From Epiperipatus broadwayi (lineage: Eukaryota; Onychophora; Udeonychophora; Euonychophora; Peripatidae), in contig JAQFVV010012402.1 of NCBI GenBank assembly GCA_028023455.1, forward strand, positions 13,000,292 through 13,064,291: 64,000 nucleotides of DNA. Direction: 5' to 3'. The notes below the pieces were generated by a model. That model did not search any database and was not told the DNA's origin. It saw only the letters and a program-made list of their open reading frames with translations. Made by a program: the position numbers and the translations under genes. Shown here one piece after another: positions 10,208-22,044 of this stretch. Within the stretch, counting starts at the first letter, position 1, and each line of letters begins with the position of its first letter.

Positions 10208-10746
10208 TAGTAGTGTGTGTGCATATATATATAAACTTGATTGGAATAACAGTTAAGGATTAAATAATTTTGTATTTAAAAAAATTATTATAAATTAAAC
10301 ATTTAAAAAAAGGTCTAATTAATATTTTATTAATTCTGATTTTGAAATTAAAACACACGTTTTTATGTTACAATAGACATACTGTAATTATAAAATTCCA
10401 CTATCTATTTTGATTAGCAATTTTTTTTCTAATTAATGCTTGTATAACATATTTTGATAAAATTCCGCAAAGTTGTTTTTCAAAGGGTTAAGTTGAATTG
10501 AAAAAGAGTCATTAACTTTTTTTCAATCAAGATAGGGAAAACTTATTTTAATTACTGTATTTTTTAAAAAAATGATTATAAAAGATTAAAAAGGAGGGAG
10601 AGTTTTTTTACAGTTTTACAGATGATGACAGTTACCTTGAAGTTATAACTGAAGACGAGGCAGTGGATCCAGCTGCTGCTACTAATTCACTATGGTAGAG
10701 TTTGGATTCACACGGAAGCAATGCCCAGCTTTTATGTATTCATAGC

Positions 10747-10782
<36 letters not shown>

Positions 10783-11065
10783 GGATAGAGACCAAAAGAA
10801 GTTCACAGCAGGCCAACAATTATCTGGATTCTGAAAATGACAATAAGCCAGTCTACTATTTACAAGAAACCAGCTTACTCAGAGAGGCGATCGGTATGCT
10901 GTTTTATCTATATATAGAAAATCATATATAAACATGTTGCATCATATGTATATAAAGTGTCAATGATGAGATACTTTAAATAAGTTCTTTAATGAAAATG
11001 ACATTTAAAATCTGTAATTTAAAAGTAAACAATTAAATAATTTTTGCTTGAATAAAAGTATCTGC
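10208..11065 (+). repeat. Duplicated segment D, copy 1 (uninterrupted)
   Basis: The segment is homologous to 12170-14615 once the pogo insertion in that copy is removed. Shared landmarks are GGAATAACAGTTAA(G/A)GATTA, ATTTTGATTAGCAATTTT, CAATCAAGATAGGGAAAAC, CAGTGGATCCA and GAAAATGACAATAAGCCAG. Two short stretches look coding: about 10621-10698 (S-Y-L-E-V-I-T-E-D-E then a stop) and about 10806-10895 (Y-L-D-S-E-N-D-N-K-P). No family is recognised; the segment may derive from a processed gene fragment or an unknown repeat. An (AT)n tract lies at about 10748-10780. Confidence 0.7.
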
Positions 11066-11469
11066 AAAAAACTTTTACTTATAATTATTTAATATAGTTA
11101 TCACCCTGATCTCATTGCTCATATTTACTTTTATCTTTATATTTACATTTTATTTTGACTTGGGTTTGATGATGATGATGAGTACCACCACCCCAGGTTT
11201 AGATAAATTTTCCATACTGTTGCAAATGGCTATCCAATCGTGGGATGATGATGATCATATACTGGTGGCCATCATAATAAAATTGCCACTCAACTTGACC
11301 TCAAATAACCACATCTGAGAAAGGAAAAAAGTATGCATTCTATGCAAAATTAATTTTAAATATTACTATGAAATATGTGACAAGAGTATTAATAATTATC
11401 AATTATAAATTAATAGTTTTAATGTATATTTCAAAAGTTCATGTTTAGAGTCGAATAGAAAATCTATGA
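11066..11469. repeat. Repeat R5 copy with (GAT)n tract
   Basis: The sequence near 11100-11230 (TTTATATTTACATTTTATTT, GATGATGATGATGAG, CCCCAGGTTTAGATAAATTT) aligns loosely with 16060-16200, which also carries a GATGATGAC run and CCCCTAAACTATCTG. Both may be ends of one small retroelement with a GAT-rich tail. Sequence after 11300 is AT-rich with no recognised content. The 67-codon ORF here is not supported as a gene. Confidence 0.35.
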
Positions 11470-11910
11470 TTTTGAAGATTGGATTGGGTGTTTGATTGTT
11501 TGAATTTGTTTAGCTGTGCTTTCTGTTTTAGTGATGGATGTAGGGTTTTATCATTGCCTTGAGGATATAATGTTTTGATGTAACTCTGAGGTATGTTCTA
11601 TCATAGGCATTGCTCCATCCCACTTTCTGATTTCCTATTGTTTATCATGGTGTAGTTAACATAGTTCTGCCATAATTCCAACCTTTAAGTCTCCAAGAAA
11701 AGGAGTAAGGCATGGTTCTATTTTCCAGACCCAAAGACTCAAAGGAGCAGAGCTTTGCAAATTGGTTTTGCATTATTGTGGGTTGTGGTAGCTTATAGTA
11801 TCTAAATTGAGGTAGCCCTCTTGATGTTTATGGTGCATTGTGTACTTATAATTCAATGGCTGAATTCTTTATTTCTGAATTGCAAGCCACTATTCATTCT
11901 GTTAGCTGTT
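11470..11910 (+). repeat. Interspersed repeat R4, copy 1
   Basis: It aligns with 19065-19560: GTAGTTAACATAGTTCTG against CAGTTAACATAGTCCTG, then CAAGAAAAGGAGTAAGGCAT against a diverged equivalent, and TGATGTTTATGGTGCATTGT against TGGTGTTCATGCTGGATTGT. No ORF. The family is unidentified. Confidence 0.5.
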
Positions 11911-12719
11911 AGACACCTGTCAAATCTCTAAAAAAATTATGAGTACATACTTTGAGGTATGAACTTTGTTTTGATTATACATATATATTATGTAAAATAT
12001 TGTTAGATGGATGTGTCATTTCTATTTTCCTTTTCCCCTATGAGGTGGGTTATGAGGTCATTGTGTGTCTCATGACATATAACTGGAAAGTAATGTATAT
12101 GCATATATATATAAAGTTGAAATGAAAAGTAGAATAAACACAGAGAAAAAAATTTGTAGATATTTTCTATATTACAATGGAATAACAGTTAAAGATTAAA
12201 TAATTTTGAATTTTTAAAAAAATTATTATAAATTTAACATTTAAAAAGGTCTGATTAATATTTTATTAATTCTAATTTTGAAATTAAAATAAGCATGTTT
12301 TTACATTACAATAGATATACTAGTAATTATAAAATATCAGTATCTATTTTGATTAGCAATTTTATTTGTAATTAATGCTTGTACACCTGGGTCTTGTTTT
12401 ATGCGGATTTATTTAATGCGATTTTGAAGTTATGTGATTTATGTTTCTTCTTAATATCTTTGTATGCGGTTTTCTTTTATGCAATAAAAATTATTAGATC
12501 AGAAGTCAAGCTCCAATAATGTGCTATTACTTTAAATATTATAAATTTTGTGCTCTCACATGCCATATTTAAAGTAATAGCGCATTGTCGGAATTTGACT
12601 TCCATCTAATAATTTCAATATTTTCAGTGCTTTATAATAGTACTGTAATAGATTTTATGCAATAAAGAAGTTCAGAATTCATTTAAAATCAGGATTTCCC
12701 CATTTTATATACACACATT

Positions 12720-13020
12720 AAATTTTACAAGATTATAATGTAAATCTGTTCAAACATTATAGATGCCTATACTATGCATATTGTTGTTTTTGCATTTTAA
12801 ATCACATTCTATTTTTGCTTTTTAAAAAAAGAGTACGTAACCTATTAATCATTTAGTGTCTGCAAGTAATAAATTTTACAAGATTATAATGTAAATCTGT
12901 TCAAACATTATAGATACCTATACTATGCATATTGTTGTTTTTGCATTTTAAATCACATTCTATTTTTGCTATTTAAAAAAAGAGTACATAATCAATTAAT
13001 CATTTAGCGTCCACAAGTTT
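12720..13020 (+). repeat. Tandem duplication inside the pogo-like element (period 151 bp)
   Basis: AAATTTTACAAGATTATAAT starts at 12720 and again at 12871, and both units run on through TATACTATGCATATTGTTG and ATTAATCATTTAG. The two units differ at only a few positions, so the duplication is younger than the element as a whole. Confidence 0.85.
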
Positions 13021-13314
13021 ATTTTTAAAAGATGAGTAACAGTGGTGGGCACAATTAAATTTGACAATTAAAATCTGATTTTTAATTGTAATTAACAATT
13101 TAAAAATTACGTATTGTGATCTGAAATTAATGTGATCATAAAACAATGAAATTTGATTTTTAAACAGAATTGAAAAGTAAAAAAATAAAGACAAAAATAA
13201 GAATTTAATTTTTGTTAGTTTTAATTAAATTTTGCCCAACAGCGGTGATTAGATGTCTTTTTATTATCATAAGTCTAAGTTCTTATTTTTATTTTAAACT
13301 TTTAGTTTATCCTA

Positions 13315-13453
13315 ATGAAAAGAAAAAACACTCAAGAAAGTGAATTTCTTTGGAAACAAAAATTTCAATTTTAGATCGCTTAGCGAAATGGGAAGGATCA
13401 ACAGTGATTGGAAAACATTTTAGTTTGGGCAAATCCACTATAAGAGCAATTTA
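13315..13453 (+). pseudogene. pogo/Tigger transposase N-terminus, truncated
   Basis: The frame starts with M-K-R-K-N at 13315 and, after one frameshift near 13365, reads ILDRLAKWEGSTVIGKHFS followed by LGKSTIRAI. This matches the helix-turn-helix DNA-binding region at the start of Tigger/pogo transposases, whose second helix carries the conserved S-T-I-R. The sequence then breaks at a LINE insertion near 13454. The DDE catalytic domain is absent, so this copy could move only with a transposase supplied elsewhere. Confidence 0.65.
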
Positions 13454-13645
13454 TTGGGATTTAGATATAAAGGCCATAGAGTTAACAAAGATTATATTGT
13501 GGAAATGAGATGGAGCAGAATATGGGAAAACTTAGAATGGGGAATGTAAAATAAAGTAGTTAACAGGTTTCTCTGGGCATAATTGCTGAGAGATTCTTGA
13601 CTTTGTTTAAGGAGAAGCTACAGTACATCACATCATCACACGATG
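13454..13645 (+). repeat. LINE family L 3' fragment inserted in the pogo-like element
   Basis: From GATATAAAGGCCATAGAGTT to GCTACAGTACATCACATCAT the sequence aligns base for base, with few differences, with the reverse complement of 4505-4690 and with 40990-41165. It holds the last codons of ORF2 and the 3' non-coding tail. It lies inside the pogo-like element, so it inserted later. Confidence 0.75.
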
Positions 13646-14615
13646 AATCTAAAATACCATGCATGTATGAAAAAATGTAAATTATGCATAAAAATATGTT
13701 GTTTTGAAAAAAATTAAATCCTGTAATTAATAAAAAAAGTAAAAAAAAGTTTGTCTTCTATCAATTTTTTTTAAAATTTGAAATATTTTATTAGTCATAT
13801 TTTATTTCCTTATTTTTTATGCAAATTTTAAAGTAATTTTACATTGTTGCTTTGCTTTTATGTGATTTTTGGAAAATTACAGTACCTATCCCCCATTTTT
13901 CAAGGTAAGTTAAGTATTTTTGTGCGATTTCTTTTGTACACATTTTCTGAGGAACCTATCTACAGCATAAAATGAGACCCAGGTGTATAACATATTTTGA
14001 TAAAATTTCACAAAGTTGTTTTTTGGATTAACCTGAATTGAAAAAAAGTCATTAACCATTTTCAATCAAGATAGGGAAAACTTATTTTTAATTACTCTAT
14101 TTTTTGACCCTAACTATAAAAGCTTAGAAAAAAGATTAAATGGAGGGTTTTTTACAGTTTACAGATGACAGAGTTATTATGAAGTTATAACTGAAGGCAA
14201 AACAGTGGATCCACTTGCTGCTACTAGTTTACTATGATAGAGTTTGAATCATGGAAGCAAGAAACAGTTTTATGTATTCACAGCCCATATGTGTGTGTGT
14301 ATTAGACAGCATAGAGAATGAAGGGAGCTCACTGCAGGTCAATAGTTACCTGGATCCTGAAAATGACAATAAGCCAGCTTACAATTTAGAAGGGACAAGC
14401 CTTCCCAGAAAGGCCATCAGCTTGCTGAAGAATTAGTTATATGTATGCTGTTTTATCTTTATGCAGAGAACCACATATAACATGATGCATTGTATGTATA
14501 TAAAGTGCAGCTGGTGAGTTACTTTAAGTAATTTCTTTAGTGAGAATGACATTTAAAATCTATAATTTAAAAGTAAACAAGTAAATAATTTTTTTTCTTG
14601 AATAAAAAGTCTAAA

Positions 14616-16203
14616 AAAACAAAGGTTTGATTCATAGATAATTTTATTCTGAAAAAAAAAAAAAAACTCCAAAAAATCTTTCTAGATTGGAAAAAAAATT
14701 TACTGGAGTATTTTTAAGAGTTATTTATAATTAATCAAGAGCAACCCATCAAAGATGTGATATTATCTTTTAAAAAAAAGAAGAAAAAGAAAATTTATGA
14801 AGGACTGTCAAAAAATTAATATTACTTTTTTAAAAAAGAGAGAGAAAAGAAAAACTTTTTGTTTACCATTAGATAATGAATGAATTAATAACCGATTCAT
14901 AATATTTTTTATATATCCACATGTATGTGTGAATTTTATGTATACTTTCAACATGGAATTAGTTATAAAAAATATATTTTTAATAATTTTATTATTTTGA
15001 CAAATTAAGATATCACATAATTGATATAAATGTTAGTGTGTGCACACACATATATGTTAAGTCAGTCATTATTTATGTATCATTAAAATGTGATAACTTA
15101 TTTTTTATTACTATTATATGACAATTGCCATATGTTATGGCATATCTGTATGCTTATATGGATGGTGTCACATAGACACATATATGATAAAATTAATCAT
15201 TTTTATTATTATATGACAATTCAAATATGTTCATAAATTATTATACCCCACATTTATATGTTTATTAATTATTATACCCCACATTTATATGTTTATTTGT
15301 AAATGTATTTTATGCAAACTTATTGAGGTATTTGTAAATCACAATATGATAGCTATTTGTCTGAAGGTTTGTAATGATGGTATATTATAAGATGTGATAT
15401 AGTCCAACATATCACATCTTACAATATGATAGCTAATTGTATATTAATCAAAATCAGAATGCAGAATTTATATTTATGGCATACTCAGCAGACTTTAATT
15501 TCATTTTAATTGTTATCAATAAATTGATATTTCATTTTTAAAATTATTCCAGTGAATTTATTTAATCCTAAAATATTATAAATTATATTTTGTATTATAT
15601 CTCTTGTTCACAGTAACAGTTATAGAATTTTTGTTCCTGAGTTAAATTCATGCATAACAATCTGTTATATAAAAGAGTTTATATTTAGTGTTTATAGACA
15701 TCTAGTTGATGATGATTCTGAATTGGCACAAAGGGGATATCCTTTGAAGTTCATGCACTACATTTTATTAGTATTTATTAGGAATTAAGTTTATAGTTAG
15801 TCAGTACATTAAAGGTTCTAAGGGCTAGTACACTGTATTCTTATGGATCAGCACTTAAGTTTGTGCATCCAAATTATTGTCTAAACAATCTGCCCCAAGC
15901 TGGCAAGGGCTAAATAATTAGCCTGAGTGGACCCATTTTAAATCCAGTCACAAGATTGACTGTTGATTTATTGTATTTTTGATCATTTTTGATGATGAAT
16001 GATTATTACTTTTGTATAATGCTGGTGAACTTATAGTTAACATACTTAGTTAGTAGTGTATTGATCTTTCAGGCTCATTTTATTCCTCATATTCATTTCC
16101 TTTTATTTTTATATTTAAATTTTGTAGTAGCTTGGAGTTGATGATGACAAGTGTCATCACACATCAGATTCACCCCTAAACTATCTGTACCATTATAATA
16201 TAT
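14616..16203. other. AT-rich region with small tandem and inverted repeats
   Basis: A 31-bp unit containing TTATACCCCACATTTATATG is present twice in tandem at about 15237-15299. A hairpin with a 13-bp stem (TAAGATGTGATAT, 15388-15400, with its complement at 15409-15421) and an 8-nt loop lies between two copies of ACAATATGATAGCTA. The segment 16060-16200 resembles 11100-11230. No gene is supported. Confidence 0.5.
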
Positions 16204-17611
16204 TATAACATTTTCTGTCTTGCTAGGCCTCTATATGCATTATAAAATGTGCGAGTTGATCAAGTTATGCAAAAAGAAGAAAGTTGTATTTCTATTTCTA
16301 AAAACATAACTACATTTCCTGATCAACTCGACCTAGCAATTGTTGAGAATTATGCTATCGACGAAATCAGCTTTTAATTTATTTAATATGGGCACCAGGA
16401 CTCTTTTATTCTAAAGAATCTGCTGAAATCGTCATATAATGTCTCACAAATAAAAAAGAAAAATACTTTTAAACTAATCAGTATTGCATCATACCGTAAC
16501 GAGAATTATTTTTTTGGAGATAATTTATTCCTGGGCTTATTCAAACATATTGGAAAAGGTAAATTACATTCTTAAATCGTATTAAACTAATAATAAATTT
16601 AATAATAAAAAATAATAACTATCATTAATAACGTACAAATGAAAAGTTGATATTAAAAATATTTTTATTCTTACAAACTAAAATATTTCACGTTAAGTTG
16701 CTAATTAAATAAATTGGAGAGAACACACGTTAATTCAGATATGAATCAATTAATAAAAAACAATTTCACAATTACAGTTCACTTCCAAATTTCTTCTAGA
16801 AAATTCCTTAAAATGAATGTCTCTTGTACAAGAAAATTTGTGGCTCTATCGGGATTGTTTAAACATACTTTTAAAAATTGTTTGAAAACGGTTAATTTGG
16901 TCACAATCGGGAATAAAGTCATAGCTTACCGGTAAGTTTAGTGAATTCATGATGGTTGTAGATAATTATGCATAGTTTTTCGGGGTTGAAATGAGCTCAC
17001 AGCCATTGATTAGTAGTTGATCTTGTGGTTCATTCTCCTAGTCAGTCACGGAGACTTTTCTGGTGTACATCTTCAGGCACGATGTCCGCAGAAGCTCCAG
17101 TTCACTCCAACATGCCGAATTATTTCAGCATAGACCGATCCTAAATATATTATTGTTATCTAGGACTAACTAGAGAAACAAATGAAACAAAATGTTCTTC
17201 AAACTGGTCTCTGCCTTTTATACTAGAGGCCCAGTTTTCAGACTTCTGCGCATCCTTTTGTTTATCAAAAATATACACTGATAATTAATCTGGTAATTCC
17301 TTATAAAATTTACGTTACAAAGTTCTCTTTTTTTTTAGCAATTCTTTCGCCCATCTTTAATTAGTTAAAATATTTTTACTTTCTCTTATCTAGATTGGTA
17401 ATTTGTGTGTCTTTTGTTCTTTCCAATTCTAACTTTTATTTCTAATTACATAAAAAAAATACGAAAGAACAATTTAACTTTCATTGTATGTTTTTTTTTA
17501 AACAAAATAAATTACAGTATACTCAAAAAAATATTTAAATTTACTTTTATTTTTTTTTAGCTTTTACCAACTGCCAATATGTATTTGTACCATATATAAA
17601 TAAACGGTACA
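16204..17611 (-). repeat. Solo LTR W1 of the Ty3/gypsy family found at 40.6-53.6 kb
   Basis: The outer sequences match those of W2 and W3: a left end TATAACATTTTCTGTCTTGC (TGTAAC... in the others), GTTGATCAAGTTATGC, CCTGATCAACTCGACCTAG, and a right end ATATAAATAAACGGTACA. On the minus strand it therefore begins TGTAC and ends in a mutated TTATA (GTTACA elsewhere). A TATA motif, TATAAAAGG on the minus strand at 17214-17222, lies at the same relative place as in W2 and W3. Flanking ATAT on both sides could be the target duplication. It is clearly more diverged than W2 and W3. Confidence 0.65.
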
Positions 17612-17639
17612 ATATATATGTTATTTTTATGGGAAATCC

Positions 17640-18095
17640 TATTACATTTGGAAACCTGTTTAGGGTCATCTCAATCCAACACAAACAAGGATTGAACCTA
17701 GTACAATTTTTAAATATTTTTATTATTATTCTAATTTAATTTTAGATATCTGTATTATTTGGGGGACTTATAAATTATAAGTACTAATTAAAAAAGGTAA
17801 AATAGCCATTGAAGTATATAAAGAAACAAATAAGTAATATTTGGTCTGATAAGATGTGTGAGAAATTTTTTTGTGAAAACAATAAATCAATAAATAAATT
17901 TGTAATCTCATTAAACAGCATTAGTGGCAAGAACAGGGTGGCAGAAGTAATAATTAAATAAACAGGTAAATAAATAACAATAAGGCAGTAAAAAGAAAGA
18001 AGCAATAAATTTAAAGGTTTTTTTTTTGTCCTTGTTGAAATAGTCTATTAGCTAGGTTTGTTATAATTTTTTATATAATAATAATATAAGATTAC
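17640..18095. other. AT-rich, nothing recognised
   Basis: No repeat partner or supported ORF. Confidence 0.5.
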
Positions 18096-18099
18096 AAGA

Positions 18100-18960
18100 G
18101 CTAGCTAAGAAAAAATGCAGGTTCAGAAAAGTGAAACCAAGATTTCTAATAGCAATCTAATGAACATTATCGTGAGCATGTTTAAAAAAATTGAAAAGCA
18201 AAAAGTCTAATGGAAAAGTGAAATGAACTAATAACCCAAAAGGAAATTTAATAAAAGAAATAATAGTAGATCATTTGCACCAAGTTGACAGAGGAAGTCA
18301 GAGATTATAATAAAGAGGATGCTGTGGCAAAAGAGAAAGTTAAAATCAATGCAATGATGTTGGCACAAGAAATAGAAATTAGCTCTAATTTAAAGAAGAC
18401 AAATAGTACTAAAGATAAATGCCAGAGTGCATTTGTTAAATATTATTATGAATAAGCACAGCATTTAATACAGAAGTACTGATTATGATTGATCATGTGA
18501 CTGAAATCACACAAAAGAAAATGAGAGCAAGAATGAAGAAATGACTAATTTAGGGAATTAATTATGCTACTCAAATGTTAAAGAAATAGGTGAAAAAGAA
18601 AGTCATCTTAAGATAATTAAATATAACAGTGTTTTACCTACTAGGGTTTACAAAAGAACACAGAATTCAAAGATTTTAACATTGAAATAATTAGAGAAGG
18701 GAAACCTAGAGTTAAAGCAAGTAATAATTCCAGACAGATTGTCTGAGAAATTATTAAATTCAAAAACTAATAATGTAAAGCGAAAGTAAAAAGTAGAGTC
18801 AGAAAACAGAGAACAGAAGATATTCTTCTGGAAATATTTCAGAGTGACCATAAGGTTATGAGAGCCTATATATTAATAAAAAATATTTAGAAAGAGGTAA
18901 AGTTTAATCCTGATACAAATAAGAATGGCTTTATAAATTGATGCCCCTGGATTTGTTAAA
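18100..18960 (+). pseudogene. Purine-rich eroded coding-like stretch, possibly LINE ORF1 or gag
   Basis: The plus strand is strongly purine-biased for about 850 bp, and translation in shifting frames gives Lys/Glu-rich pieces such as ESHLKIIKYNSVLPTRVYKR and IIPDRLSEKLLNSKTNN. Several stops interrupt all frames. Such composition is typical of LINE ORF1 or gag proteins, but no diagnostic motif (RRM, zinc knuckle) survives, so the assignment is only a suggestion. Confidence 0.25.
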
Positions 18961-19064
18961 AAGACAAATGTTTTAAGAAAAATGGAAATGTATATATTAT
19001 AGAACTGCAATGTAAGATATAGATTAACACTGACCATAATTGTTAAAAATAACTATACTAAATT

Positions 19065-19560
19065 TAATATATTTATGAGAGAGTTGTTGAGGGTTGATTG
19101 TTTTACTTTCAGTACTGTGGAGGGGTTTGTCATTGGTTTAAGGATAGTGTCTTTATGATGTTTTAGATCATTCTTTATCTCAGCACTGTTCCCATCCATA
19201 CTATATTTACTTTTAGCAGCTTCTACATCTGAAAAGTGTTCCAGGATGAACTCTAATAATGTATTTATTAGCTTTAAGCTTTGAAATGAGCATGGAATTC
19301 TGTTAGTGTTATTGATGAACAGTTAACATAGTCCTGTATTTATGAATCATTTTAATCTAAGACTCATAGAAGAGCAAGACATTATTTGTGCATGTTATTA
19401 TTAGTTTATATGTGTGATGGTGGATTTTATATTGTACTTAAAATAGATAGTCCTTTTGGTGTTCATGCTGGATTGTATACTAATTATCAGAGATGGGTTT
19501 CTTTGTTTATCCCAGCATTGTATATGATCAGATCTAATGCGTAACTCAAGTCCAAATATT
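19065..19560 (+). repeat. Interspersed repeat R4, copy 2
   Basis: It aligns with 11470-11910 as described there. No ORF. An AT run near 19560-19576 may mark its end. Confidence 0.5.
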
Positions 19561-22040
19561 TAATATATATATATATACTAAATATGAAAAAAAATCGAAA
19601 ATATTACATATACCAAAGATGACAATTTTTTTTAATGAATATCAACTTGTAACTCCATCTTTTAAAGAAGAGTGGCTATGCATGACATTGAAATAAATCA
19701 AGTGATGTTTTATACTAAACTGGCTCTATTTTATTCCTAAATGAAGAAGGGCAAACATAATCTCTCTGGCATAGGTCACCTGTATAGCTTATAAAAATTA
19801 GTACTAACAGTTATTATAGGTGTTAAAATTCTGTAAAAAAATTATTTGTTTACTTTTAAGGCAATTTGTAATATATCAACTTGTTAAAAACAAAATAATT
19901 TGTATGTCATTGTTTATTTATAAAATAATATTTAAAAAAGGTGGATGTAGAGTAGTAACACTCATAAGGATTGTCAGGTGCAGGGTATATCCAAAGAGGG
20001 AATTAATAGTAAGGATTTTTATTTGATATGATTTTTGGATCTGGGGGAATATAGTCAAATATTGATAGTTATACTATGCTGGTATAATGTGGAAATTAAA
20101 GATATGAATCTATATATATAATTTTGAAAGATGAGAATGAGCAGGTTGAAGCAACAATGATTCCAGTACCAACTGATGGTGATGCAGTGTCCCTGGAACA
20201 TGCACAGAATCCCTGCTTATTCAAGTAAATTGAGGATCAATTCTAGCCATTGTAAGCAGCCCCAAAACATGGTTTAATAATAATGATGATGATGATGATG
20301 ATATTGTTGTTAAAATGTCCATATTTTTATATACTTCAATACACTGGTACTTTTGTAATTGATTGTATAATTAATTAGTATTTGTTTGATATTTAAATTT
20401 TTCAATAGTTGTTGATTTATTTTTCCATGCTAGTTAGTGTTCTACAATAATTATTTTTCTTAATTTGTTTTCAAAATATTTTAATTTTATTTTATTGTCA
20501 TTATTAACTTTCTAAATGTCAATATTTAAATATTTTATCCTCCCCCCCCCTTCCAAAGTAACATCATATATGTTATTCTTAAGATCATTATAAATCTTAT
20601 TTCTAACTCTCGTATTTTAACCTATTAAAGTATTGTCCACGTATTTAAAATAATGAATTATTTCCTTATTATTATTCTTTGAATTGTAATGTTTTTTTAA
20701 TTCATTTATAAAATTAAGTATATTAAACCACTAATTGCATATATCATTATTCATCTTTTATGTATATTTCTATATTTACTATTGCATAAATATTAAGAAA
20801 AAACTAAATCAATATATATAATCAACAATAATATATTGTAGAAAATTTTTTAACATTAATGTTATGATCATCATCATTTAATAGATAAAGGGATTATGCT
20901 GTCTGAAATGATTAATTAACTTTGTTTGAATTTTAGTTGCTGATTTTTAAAATAAATGATGTTAAAGTAACAATTATGACTTATTAAATATGAATCTATA
21001 TGAGAGTTTTTAAAATTAGAATTTGAAAAATAGTAAGTATAATTGAGCGAGAGTAACTATTTTTTTAACTGATTTTAGATGTCAGTCAATAGCTAATTTA
21101 TTTTCATTGAGTTAAAAATGGCTATGTTTACTTACATGTGTGTGTGAGTGTATGGAGCATGCATGTGAAATGTTGAAAGTTAAAAAGATTTATTAAAAGT
21201 GTATTTTAAAAATTGGGTACAGTTAATTGATTTTTAATTAAAAAATAATACACTTTTAAATAATGCAAGAGAACGAGTAAAGGAAGAGTATTTGAATAAA
21301 AAAAAATGTTTAGTTTGAAAAACAGTTAAGAATTTTATTAAATAATTAATTTAATAATTATTTAGAGTTAATAAAAATTGTTAATTAACAAGTTCATTTA
21401 TCATCTCGACATCACATAACTGAATTGTCCGAAATTAAAGTACAGAGTTCAAAGTCAAATAAATTAAGAATCAATAATGACTATTGAAATGTTATATTTT
21501 GTCACACGTCCCGTAGTAGTAATTATTCTAGATTTAAACCCTGCCAAGTACATGTATATCCATGTATATTTATGTATAGTTGAATATATCTATATATATT
21601 TGTGTATACCTTTGTAAATCTATGTATATTTATGTTAAATTACATGCATGTATATGTAAACATCATTATATATCTATGGACACCCTTATGTATATGTAAG
21701 GGAACTATGACATGAAACTGATTTAATACCATTGCAGCATGATTATACTTATAAATCCTTAATTTAATATAATGTATAAATTTATTCATCATTTGTTCAA
21801 ACATTGCATATATGTGCTCATTTCCATGGGTGACCAACATTCCTATATAACAAAATGTTTATGCAGAAATTTAGTTTCTAAAAATATTAAATAGTTCTTA
21901 TTAAACAGATCACACCACACCCAACCTGTTTTAGAATCATGTAGAGATCAAATATAAAATCTTAAAATAACAAATTTTAATGTACACCTTGGTCAAAGCA
22001 AACATGATAATGCAGTACTATTTTCTATTTGCTAGGGAGT
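19561..22040. other. AT-rich region with microsatellites
   Basis: Contains an (ATG)n run at about 20281-20302, a run of nine C at 20542-20550, and degenerate TATG-type repeats at about 21549-21660. A slightly more complex stretch at 20130-20280 (CCAGTACCAACTGATGGTG, ATTCCCTGCTTATTCAAG), just before the ATG run, may be a small retroelement with an ATG-rich tail. No gene is supported. Confidence 0.4.
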
Positions 22041-22044
22041 TGCA

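Larger units (their letters stand above)
12384..13985 (+). mobile_element. pogo/Tigger-like DNA transposon, degenerate
   Basis: Terminal inverted repeats are CACCTGGGTCTTGTTTTATG at 12384 and the reverse complement of CATAAAATGAGACCCAGGTG ending at 13985. A TA lies on each side (12382-12383, 13986-13987). The uninterrupted site in duplicate copy 1 has a single TA at 10443-10444, which proves the insertion and its exact borders. The TIR style with following ATGCG/GCG-type words and the TA target fit the pogo/Tigger branch of Tc1/mariner. A transposase N-terminus remains at 13315-13453. The element also contains a 151-bp tandem duplication and a LINE fragment. Confidence 0.85.
12170..14615 (+). 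repeat. Duplicated segment D, copy 2 (split by a transposon)
   Basis: Homology to 10208-11065 covers 12170-12383 and 13986-14615; the intervening 1.6 kb is a DNA transposon. Within the right part a 61-codon frame at 14251-14436 includes Y-L-D-P-E-N-D-N-K-P, matching the copy 1 stretch Y-L-D-S-E-N-D-N-K-P and also T-S-L-x-R-x-A-I. Conservation of the reading frame across the duplicates hints at ancestral coding sequence, but copy 1 has no long frame. Function is unknown. Confidence 0.7.
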
